Assembly (NCBI GenBank): GCA_023053545.1 | Contig: JAKZAN010000002.1 | Location: forward strand, 10,784,790-10,848,789 | DNA: 64,000 nt | Reading direction: 5' to 3' | Source of the DNA: Lepidurus packardi | Lineage: Eukaryota; Arthropoda; Branchiopoda; Notostraca; Triopsidae | In this document: one piece after another, positions 49,247 through 60,000 of the stretch | Position numbering within the stretch: the stretch's first letter is position 1 | Layout of the letters: the number at the start of each line of letters is the position of its first letter | Made by a program: the position numbers and the translations under genes | The notes under the pieces: generated by a model | Database searches by the model: none | What the model saw: the letters and a program-made list of their open reading frames with translations, nothing else | What the model was told of the DNA's origin: nothing

Positions 49247-49603
49247 AAGTTAAGGGGAAGAAAACGCGCGATTTTCAAGTGAACAAAGTTCTTTATGTTT
49301 ACGTACCCCAGTTTAATCAAACAAATTCGAAATACTAAGGGCGGTGTTATCGTTACAAAGATAGAGTATATGGAAAGCTAGAAAATTTTACTAATAGCGA
49401 ACCCTCATAGTATAGAATAATACACTCTTGGAAAGACTAGCACAAAGCTGTTTGATTAGAACGAATGAACTTGTGCAACTAAACAAAACTTGACTAACCC
49501 TTTTAAGGTCAACTTCCTGTTAGAAAGCAATGGAATAATATCGAAGAGTCCAAGATGAAACAAAACAGAATAATAAACAAAAAATCCAACAGTTGCGATC
49601 TCC
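49247..49603. other. Convergent 3' region of cuticle gene and SCCPDH
   Basis: About 360 bp of 3' flank. Nothing further is visible. Confidence 0.4.
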
Positions 49604-51538
49604 TTAAGAATCTGCGTGTACTTCTGGTGTGGCGGACTGCGTGGGAGTTCCTTGGTGGGGTTCTTGGGAGCTTGCAATCAATTCAGCGCGGTCATCTTGT
49701 GCAACGGGTTCCGCTAGATGTTGCTGTGGTTCTGGGAGGCCTTGCGTCTTTTCCGATAGTTTTTCAAACTTAATTCCACATTTGCTCAAACGATCAATCA
49801 AAGTCGTGTCGACAAAAGCTGCAGCAGGAGGAAGAACACCACCCCTAGAAAATCACAAATAAAATCATTCACGCATGTTGGATAGGCTTAGCTAATTAGG
49901 CGAGCTTACTCATTAGGCAGCTTGTCCGTTTCCTTAAGAATCACCAAAGCCGATTGGACCATAAAAATGGGCGTAGCTACATAGCCTGGTTCAGGTCCGG
50001 ATACCTGGATGTTAAACACATAGGGTTTATAATGAGTTTGCTAACAATAAGCCGGGAAATCTCCACGCACCTTGACAACCACAGACTTATTTGGTGGCTC
50101 TGCATGTTGGTCAGTAGGCTCGGCAAGCTTGTCCGTCCAACCAGATCCAGCCAACGTAATCGAGAAGCTTGTACTCTCCATCTCTTCTTTAGAGGGCCCC
50201 TCATGATTAAAAACACCAAAGGAGAAAAAGCTGGGGTACTACAGAAGAGAGCAAGTTTTCTTTATGAACACTCGAAGTTGTAAGAAACAATCTACTACAC
50301 AATCTACAAAAAGATCGGTCCATTACCTTTTCCAATAAGCTGCGAGTGAAGCCAAAGCTTGCCATGACCCCAAATATGACGGCTCCCATCATCGTGGCAA
50401 TTGCATTAGCCCAGGAATCTCTCTGTACGTACGCATGCATCTGGATAGGACGTTTTCGCTTGTGCTCGTAAAAATAACGTTGAGAGCGCATTACGACAGA
50501 GCGATCTGACCCTGGGAACGGAAGGCACCAGGTTTGCACATTTTCGTTATAATGAAGAGCAGACCTAAAGCAACAGACAAAAAAAACGGAAATGGTTAGC
50601 AAAGCTCAAGAACCTAATGCTTGCCAAACCTTGGCTTCAAGCGAGGGGTAAACTCAGGCAGACGTTCCGGATAAAGCTCCTTTCGCAAAGGCTTCAACTC
50701 ATTGGCATGAGCGAACCCGTAGATCGCAGATTGCCAAGTTGCATAGTGACCATGTGTTCCCTGGAAGAATTAGAAGTATATAAGGTCACGCTCGAATGGA
50801 AAGATTCGATGATACTACCTTTGGAGCTTGGATAGCCAAATAAGTTTCCACGCTGTTCACGTCACCTAGCAACCCATTTGATCACTTTCGAATCAAAGTG
50901 ATAAAATAATAATTGCGTACCCTTGAATTCTTTATCCAGGTACACAATTCCCATGTCCGTAGGAATGCTGTCGAAGCCGCAAGCTCCCACGACATACACC
51001 TTTTTGTCTTTGGCTAAGTCGTTATAGTTTAGTTGCATCCTTTCCAGAAACTTTTGTGTAAAAAAAAAAAGTCAAATCATTTACGCTAAATGCTATGGTA
51101 CACAAAAGCTCTACCTGAGGTTCGCCACTAATGTCAACGTGATGACAGCCATTTTGCACGCATGCTTTAACAATAGGCTCGCCGTAAAAACGATACGGAC
51201 CAACGCAATTCAAAACCACACGACTTTTCTTAGCCATCTCAATCAAAGAATCTTCGTTCTCGACGTCAGCAATAATGACGCCCACATTATCCGCCGAAAC
51301 TTCTACAAGAAAGCAGGTAGATGTATCAAAAACCGTAAGGTATGATGTATAATAAAAATAAAATCTAACCGGCTTCCTTAGCGACTTTCTCCAGAATCTT
51401 CTGCAGCTTTTCTTGACTACGTCCAGCCACAGCCCATGCAATACCTTCTTCTTTGCTCCGCCTCGCTACTTCGATAGCCACAAATTGTCCCGTAAAACCC
51501 GTGGCTCCGAAAACCACCAAATCGTACTTGTCTGACAT
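49604..51538 (-). CDS. SCCPDH: Saccharopine dehydrogenase-like oxidoreductase
   Basis: Putative NAD(P)-binding oxidoreductase. The known SCCPDH is found on lipid droplets and its reaction is not established. Exons, 5' to 3': 51538-51370, 51302-51115, 51050-50921, 50865-50819, 50760-50630, 50564-50327, 50238-50071, 50004-49910 and 49844-49604. The frame closes at 468 residues (human 429). The N-terminal Rossmann motif is LVVFGATGFTGQFVAIEVAR. It is followed by AVAGRSQEKL, VVLNCVGPYRFYGEPIVKAC, HHVDISGEPQFLERM and GACGFDSIPTDMG, all hallmarks of the family. A hydrophobic stretch (AVIFGVMASFGFTRSLLEK) lies mid-protein. The C-terminus is longer than human and Gln/Pro/Glu-rich. It is divergent from JKAMP. 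Confidence 0.94.
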
Positions 51539-52466
51539 ATTTCCGTGTAAACTGCGAAAAAGTAACCGACGTCATACAGTGGTTATTTATAGAGAATGCT
51601 GTTCTTCCTTCCTCTTCTGTGCATTCTACTCGGCAAAGGTACATGCCCTGCCAACATGCGCATGTAAGCCACATGTCACGAGGAAAGGAAGACAATGAAT
51701 GGGAATAAGAGTAGACATAGGAAAGGTATGACTCATTGTTGTTTCCTCTTGGAAAACTTCGATTTTTCCTAACTTCACTTAAAAACACGATTGCAATTGC
51801 ACATAACACTATAGTAGCTTTCTTGAATGGCCTTTTTTTTTTTTTTTTTTACTAATTTGCTCCTTAGCTTAAGTATCGCAAAAATAATACCAAAGAAATA
51901 CCCAGGAGTTACCAAAACACAGTATAGGCAGTTCCATGACGAAACGAAATGCACTAAAGCGCAAAAAATCGCTTAAAGTGCAAAAAATCGCTTAATCGTA
52001 GTTACTGAAATTATACTGACCAAAAGGTCAGAACTCAAGGGAAACGAACAGTGAACGTCACGAACAATCTAGACAACAAATGCCACGCCTTGAACTTGAA
52101 ACTAGCGAAGGCCAGACAAACCTTCAATTTTCGTCAATTCGGTATGCGAGTAAAAGCTGCTTCTGTTAGTGTTATGAGTCTGAAGTTTGCATCCTTATGG
52201 TATTTAATACAATGAAAAGCTTCCAAAGTATAATTGTATTTTTCACAGATGATAAATGTGAACTTACCTCTTTGAAGACAACTTCTCAACACCGGTTCCC
52301 ACTTGCAGCAGCTGACGATGACTGTCCAAGTCGTTGACTTTGGCAGACGTCGGTAGGCGGGTCTTGTTTTTATGGGCGCGTTCCAAGATTTGAGGGCGGG
52401 AGACAAAAATGCAAACTACAACAGCCGTCGCTTGTTTACAAACAAAGCGGTGAGTCTGTTTTCGCC
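51539..52466. promoter_or_regulatory. Divergent intergenic region SCCPDH / JKAMP
   Basis: About 930 bp between two divergent start codons, with a poly-T run near 51833-51850. A minus-strand frame at 52134-52406 shows no family motif and may be a leader exon. No specific regulatory site can be named. Confidence 0.45.
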
Positions 52467-53740
52467 ATGTCTCTCAACTATAAATACGAAAAAGGTAGCA
52501 CAAAATTATTAGTTTAACTATTGATATTATATGTATATATTGTGTAATACTAATGGGTATTTTAAATCGTAGGACCATCCAACTCTCCTCTTCCTTGCCC
52601 CGGGTTGTATTGTGGACGGACTCGTTTATTTGACGACGCTTTTAATTTCAGCGGCTGTGATGCATGTCCGCGCGGAACAAGAGTAGTATCCAGGATCTGT
52701 GAGCCATGCCAAGACCATTTGACCTTTTACGACTGGCTTTACTTGGGTTTCATGGTTATGTTTGGCTTGGTACTGCACTGGATCGCCATAGATAGAGCAG
52801 CTCGACCTGGAAGGTACCACAAATAATAAAGCTCTTTTGTTGATGGATTAACGGCTCTTGATAGGCTTACGGCCAGGGTCATCGCCGTCCATCTGTCTGC
52901 TGTACTTGAGTCTGTCCTTGCAGGCTTTCTCACCATAGTCCTAGCAGAACCGATAGGTTCATTCAAAGTAAAATCCTGTCACGTACAACAGCTGTCAGAT
53001 TGGTATACCATGTTCTACAATCCAAATCCGAACTATGAGGAAACGCTACATTGTACTCAAGAAGCCGTCTACCCTTTGTAAGTTATTCGTTATCTTTTAC
53101 TCCGAGTTCCAAAACTTTGAAAACGTTTTCTAACTATCAGGTACAGCTTGGTGTTTATATACTATGCCTGGACGATTGCTTTACTATTGTTTATCAGACC
53201 ATGGATCGTGAAATGGTGTATGCCACAGAAAGGCAAGGCTGCCATATATTCAGCGCTATATTTTCTACCCATTCTGGCGCTTACACACGCAATCCTAGGC
53301 GGACTGATATGTGATTATATATATATAAATATAGCAATGTCTTGTTTTAAGTTCTAATATCGCTGGTGTTCTGTTTGTGCAGATTATTCGTATCCGTACA
53401 TTATATTTCTCGTTTCCCTTATGACGAGCGCTTTCCATTTCGCCTCTCAGTCCGATCAGGTAACACTTCAGGGAACGGTTTGTTCTTTGTATACTTAATT
53501 TGGTGCTAATTTGTCTTTGTTAAGTCTTTGGGTGCATTGAAGCGGTCGACATTTACCAACGTACGCAATCTGGTGGTTGTCCTCGGTCACTGGCTCTTAC
53601 ACGCGTATGGAATCATCGCCATCACCCAGCTCAGTCGGCCAGTACTGCATTCGGCATTCTTGGCTCTAGTACCGTTGCCTTCGTTGTTCTACGTCGCTAC
53701 TGTCAAATTCACGGATCCCGATCAACTTTTCCTTGAATAG
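52467..53740 (+). CDS. JKAMP: JNK1/MAPK8-associated membrane protein
   Basis: Multi-pass ER membrane protein. Known JAMP links proteasomes and ERAD factors to the ER and prolongs JNK signalling. Exons 52467-52494, 52573-52813, 52865-53077, 53141-53310, 53383-53459 and 53525-53740 give 314 residues (human 311). The Cys-rich N-terminus has CPGLYCGRT, CDACPRGTR and CEPCQD. Then come YDWLYLGFMVMFGLVLHWIA, LSDWYTMFYNPNPNYEE, HCTQEAVYPLYSLVFIYYAW and YSALYFLPIL. The C-terminal part has VVVLGHWLLHAYGI and LALVPLPSLFYVATVKFTDP. Order and spacing match JKAMP throughout. It converges on MTOR with under 300 bp between stop codons. Confidence 0.95.
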
Positions 53741-54035
53741 ATAATTGTCTTAAAACGAATGTATATATGCTTTGGAAAGATAAATTATAAATGAACTTAT
53801 TAATTTTCCTTTATTGTTTCTGAACTTAACAAAATCGTAGATGCTTAACTAAATTCAAACGAATTCAAATAGGAAATATTTGGCCAACAGTAGTTCGAAT
53901 TATATTGAAGTAAACACTTTCCTATTTTGCATTAATCTCTACATTAACTCGCCCAATCAGAAAGGCAAAGGGCAGCATGCTAACCTTTATGCACAGTGTA
54001 AAAAGTAAAATCTATTCTCTCGCACTCTCACCAAA

Positions 54036-57000
54036 TCACCAAAATGGGCACCTGGAACAGAAAAAGTCATAAGAAAATAATATAAATTAATTTGTCTAAT
54101 AACGCGTTCCACTGGCTGCACTGGTGCAATATTTTTGGCACTCAGTGGTGTACACAGTATGTAAACATATACATGTTTGACACACCTGAGTTCCAAAAAT
54201 ATTGCACCAGTTCAGCCAGTGGAACGCGCTATTAATCTACGATTTAAAAAACTTACCATCCTATGTAACACTGACACAGATTTTCATGAGACGTGGCCTG
54301 CTCGATGAGAAGTTCCACTTGTCGTTGTACAGATACAGGAGCTCCTCCTCCACGCTCGGATTCCACACCAAAATCGCGTCCAGTGAGTTTATCTCGCACA
54401 CGCGAAACAATAGCCAAAGCTCGTTTGTTTAACCCGCCTGGTCCATCCGAGAGTTCAGCTCCAGCGGCTATGTCAGGTTTCTTAATATTGCTATTCAACA
54501 GCGAGGAAGAAACTACAGCCGAGCCTGAGGACGGAACCACTCCTGGTTCCAAACTGTCCACATCGGCAGTTCCTGCACCCGTCGTGGTCGAATTGACAAT
54601 GCCTCCAGATTCATGCCTGTTATTAGCTGATCGTCGCATAATCTTATGCGTTGCTGTGTTGTTATCCACCAGTCTCCAATTCAGTAACGGGTCGTAAACA
54701 AAAGCTTCCAATACAGCCATCAAGCTGTCTTTGTTGTGGCGCAATACTCCCATGACAGACTCGCACGTCGAGCGATACGTTCCTTCAATGCCCGTTACTT
54801 CCATCGCGTTAATAAGCATGCGAGTAAGTCGGAAAGGAATCTTTTCAGGGAATTTTTCTCTCGTCATGGCTACCTCAAAGCAATCGCCAAAGTCAATGTG
54901 CAAGATCTTCCCACTCAATCGATCCAACATCAAGTTGGACGGATGTCTGTGACGAAAATAAGCCTCAGGTAGCTAATTTTTCTTTCCTGAGCTATTCTTA
55001 CCTGTCTCCCAGGCCCAGGACGTATCCAACCATGGACATTACCGCTAAAGAACGGGCATAATTCGTACGCCGGTCAAACCACACTTCTGAGGAAGGCGAC
55101 TTCAGCCACAAAAGTTTTGCCAAATCGTCGCCTTGTGTGTGTTCCAATGCGTGTTCAAATACCTCAACTTTCTGCATGAGCGTTAAATGGTCATAATCGG
55201 GTGCCATGCGGAGCATGATACGGTGCTCGATATTGAGCAAAATCTTCTTCTTCTCGCGGTAGTCCCTAATTAGGGCATGCAAAGTGTCGCAATGAGGCAC
55301 CCAGCCAATTAAACCGCTGTTGGTGGACAAGGGAATCACGGCGTAACGTTGGATAGTCAGATTGCGACGGAACGTGTCTGGATCGTGAATTAGCAAGGTG
55401 TTGACCAAACTGAACAGCTGCATAACACGCTCGTCCTGACGCAAGTCTTCGTGTCCTTTGAGCAGAAACACGAATTCCTTGCCATTGCTCCCTATGGGTA
55501 AACAAACGAATTTTTACTAGGATTACCAAATAATCTAATTATTATTCATTACTAAAAACATTTTGGTTTGCTTCGTCAAAAGATTTAGATATATAATTTA
55601 TATATACTTATTCAAGATACTAAAATTTTAAATAAATCACATATCTAAACCTTTGGACGCAGCAAATGAAGATATTTTTTCCCATTATATCGTTAAATTT
55701 CTTTCGAATTTTTGTTTCAAGTTGCATAATTTTCATGATAAAGGGGTATGACATCAGTGCCATCTTTTGACAAAAAAATCAACTACTTGCACTACACCGG
55801 GGCCTTAATTTCAAACATTCCAATACATATAAGCAGCCATTTCATATTATCGCACTTCTTACCTTGGATGCACAACTTCCGAGGTCTTTGTTTAGACGTG
55901 ATGACTTGCAAAGCAGGCTGGATTTGAGCAATGCGTACGATGGGTTGGTTAGGAACATACGACCCGGGTACTGCTAATTCCAAATCCCGACATGCCAACA
56001 ACTTGGGCGACACATATTGCAACTCCAAACTTGTAAGCTGTGGCAGCTGGCGAGAAATACGACGAAATACGTGGTAATATAGATCCCAGGCTTGATTCAA
56101 ATCTCGCACGTTTCCCGAAACTCTAAATCGAAGACACCATTCATGCGCTTCTACCAAATCCCGTCCATACGCCTTGAAATATAACATATTAATAATAATA
56201 ATAAAAATAATAATGAGCATTCAAAATAAGTGAATCCTGGTGACTTGGCGATGTTATTTTACCTGGGTAAAGGAAGTTTCTTTCAATGTCTGGGGACCTC
56301 TATCCATCATTGCATGGAGTGGATCTAATACTGCTAGCATTCCAGCCACGTTTTTCTCGCCAAAATACATTCGCGAAGCTTCTTCCAAACCTTCGTGCCA
56401 TAGTTCATGCCAGAGAATGGCAACTCGAATAAGTTCTTCGGACACCATAAGCGCTTGTTGTACCAAGACAGGACTGTGTTCGTTCATGGCTTTGAGGACA
56501 CGTTGGGCGGCGGTATACCGAGCAGAAGAAGCCGATTTGGATGCTACCGTCAGCGGGTAGATTAGCGCTTGGGGATGCGCTTTGCCAATATCCATCAAAA
56601 GTTGCTGAATCAATCTCGCAACAAGTGGACGTGGGGTGTCAATTCGAGCGATCAGTTGAGGGATGACTTGGAGCCACGTGTCCACGTCCACCGTTCTGAC
56701 ACCTTTCACCAAGGCGTCGTATACTTCCGACCACCCACCATACTCAAAACTAGGAAACGAAGAATAAATCCAATAATAAAATCAAAACAAATAATTAATC
56801 AAATAGATTGGTCCGATCAGTGAGGAAATTCTTATACCATAAAGTCAGCAAACGCAACGTATCTTGCAGGGAAGAGCCCTTGGCTAAAGCCACGGATCGG
56901 AAGAATCCTTGGACAGCTGGTACAGCATACAATGCTACATGTTGCGCAGACAAGCTGTTTCCATTGCCGTTTGTAACAGGTTCGGTTGTACCTACCACTA

Positions 57001-60000
57001 CCGGTGTTGCACTGGTTGCAGCAGCTGTAGCTTGATGTTTATAGAACAAGACAGCCTCGAAGTTCATGTAGGCGAAAGCATGCCAGGCTTTATACCATGT
57101 AGGATCATGTTCAGTGGCGGCGGCGTAGTATTGCAAAACTGCCGGGATGGACGTGTCCTGCAAGCCCTGCAGGGATTCCTGCCATTGGCCGAGTTTCAAG
57201 TAACAACGAGCTAGTAAAGGACTGAGGTCACCGTTCCCAGTTGTTACCACTTTGCAAACTTGGGGCTGCAAAGCTGTTTGAACAAAATGGTGCAGTTGTC
57301 GGAATGCTTGTTCACGCTGTCCGGCGGTCCACATATGCTTTGTATAAGCGAATGTGACGTGCGGTTGATTTGTCGGCAACGGTTGGTCTGCTCTTTGGAC
57401 TGGGTCTGATCCCAGCAATTGAACCAGCGTCTTGTTCGACAAAACCTAAAAAGGAGAATGGTAGTACGACAGTTGTAGGACTGCACTGAAGTAGAATTGT
57501 GGCAGTATCTTAGAACGATCGATGCTTAAGTCTTTACCAATCTGCCTGATTTCCGACACAAGGCTGCGAACTTCAACCATGTGTGTGTATCCTCCTGCGG
57601 CGTTAGTACCAAGGAACGCACTTGCAAAATACGTTGCCAATCTTCTACGACCCGTTGACATCCCTAACAATACAAAATTCATCATAAAGAGATCGATAAA
57701 AACCTTGCGTAACTCAACTAGTTCGCTAAGTTGCATTACAATTATGGATAATTACACAACTACTCAAACTATTAACTACTTCTAATCTAATCTTATCTAA
57801 TATAACATAATACAATATAAAAAATATAACAAAATATAATATGCAATACAAAAATATAACATAACTAAAACACAAACAAAACATAAACACAAACCAAATA
57901 TAATACATAATGAAATAGTAAATCACACTATAAAAACTTAATATAATACTACATAATATAACATAACATATTGCTTTAATTAACCATACTAAAATGAAAA
58001 AAGTTAAGTAAAAATATAAAAGTAAAGTAACTTAACGATTGAAATTAGACAAAAAAAAATAGCCAGTAATTTATTAAATAAATAGCGCAAACCCAAAAAG
58101 GATTCCAGAAATGACTACGATTTGGTGACGTTTTGTACCTGAAGACGATCCCACCACATGGTTTGGATTTGCTTGCGCCGATCAGGGGTTAATCGGAACT
58201 GGATAACTTCCTCCAATTCTGCCAACATCTGGACATGTACCATCGCTCCGTAAGCTCGTTGGTAGGATTCGGAAGCCATGGCCGTCATATCGCGGTCTAC
58301 CAAATCGCGCGCTGCGTCAATCAATGCTTGAGCTTCGGTGTACTCCGCTTTATGGATTGCTGAAACTGCTCGGTAGAAAGCTCCATCTTGTGATTCGCGT
58401 GGAATGAAATGCAGGTAGTTATCTAGTGCTTCCCAATGGGACAAACCCCATGCCGATGCGCACGCCATACGACTGAATTTAGCTTTCGTGTCTGGTGGCG
58501 CTACGGGCCACTGGGTTTGTGCCAATTCGTGGAGTTCACCCCATTCGCCCAACGCTTCTAAACAACGCATTTGTCCGATAGCTACATCGGGATCCTCCGG
58601 TGAGGTCTCCTGCTTCTTCCGGTAGGCTTCCAAAGCTTTTTCCCATTCGTGTAGCTTCTCATGCCAGCGTTCTTGCACCTGGATAGCTTCACCCGTATGT
58701 CGCTTAGTAGCGTAATGCAGCAAACCCGCAGCAGCTTCTTTTTGTTGTAACTTATTATTGATAGATATCAGAGACTCGACAACCGCTGCCGAAGGAGGTC
58801 CTGCATGGAATTCGGCTTCTTTGTAATGCAACGCTTTGGCATACGCACGAGAGCGCATGGCACGTTCACCTAACAGCCGAGCATTCAAAGGCAAAGGCCC
58901 TTGTTCGCAATGCTCCATGAATTCTGCCAGATTCAGAATGGTTTGCGTAATCTCAGGAAGGTCAGGGACCTGAAGCGCTTGTTCGAGATTCGTTACGAGT
59001 TCGCTCTGGAAATCGGTGGTTAATTCAGTCCAACAGGACACGAAAGAGGCGTTAAATAGGTCTTTGGCTAATTGCGGATAGGTTTGTGCTAACGCCCAGC
59101 AGGAGCGCAAGGCTGGAGAAGGTGATTCTTTCAAAAGTTCCACACTTAAACGGCGTAACCATTCGAGCCAGTCTTCTTTGGAGACGCGCCTGGCAGCCGT
59201 CCATGCTCGTTGTAAATCTCCACCCCTGACAGATAACTAACATACACATAATTAAAAATACATCAAGTCAATGTAATCTCAATATGATCTATAGGCAACG
59301 TGACACAAGGACGCCGGCCGAGACACAACGACGTCGGGCCCCGACAGAAGGATGACGGACCGCGACACAAGGGCGCCGGGCCGCGGCATAAGGACGCCGG
59401 GCCGCGGCATAAGGACGCCGGGTTGCGACACAAGGACGCCGGGTCCATAATATTCGTATTCAAAAATTGAATTCAAAACGTATTCAAAAATACGTCACAA
59501 GGTTAGGTTAAGTTACGTAAGGTAACTTTAGGTTGGTTACGTTAGGTTAGGCGTCCTTCTGTCGGGGTCCGAAGTCCTTGTGACATATTTTCTTAATACG
59601 GCTTAAGCACTTTCTTATCTCGTTGACGCTTAACCAATGAACAGAGACTTTTCTAACTTAAAATTCTATTGGTCCCTTAACAGATTATAGGCCCGGCGTC
59701 CTTGAATCGGGTACAAGGAGTCCTTTTGTCCAGTCGTCCTTGTGTCTACTTTCCGATCTATAGCCCCCCCTCCAAAGAAAAAAAAAATTACGCGTTTAGT
59801 AGGACCGCTGTCTGCCACTATGAAGCTATCTTTGTTCTTTTGACTTAGCTTTCGTTGCCTCAACTCCTCTTCACCCGGAACCACACCCTATCAATGAGTT
59901 ACAATTTATTAAAATGAAACCGTCGCGTCCGTGTTTGAGAGAATTTGGCACCTTTTGGATTTTCGCAACGAGAAGTTCGTACTGCGTATGCTGGATTTTA

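Noticed and set aside
52134-52406. Minus-strand 90-codon frame upstream of SCCPDH
   Set aside because: No domain; may be a non-coding leader exon, but there is no way to support that from sequence alone.
59226-59236. MTOR acceptor at 59225 (ag before GGGTGG)
   Set aside because: It would break the frame with the previous exon; the acceptor eleven bases upstream (exon from 59236) gives [14 protein letters not shown], matching the family.
59263-59476. Minus-strand frames with a repeated PASLCRG-type heptad
   Set aside because: Both overlapping frames are translations of a 21-bp minisatellite inside an MTOR intron; no splice sites or start support a gene.
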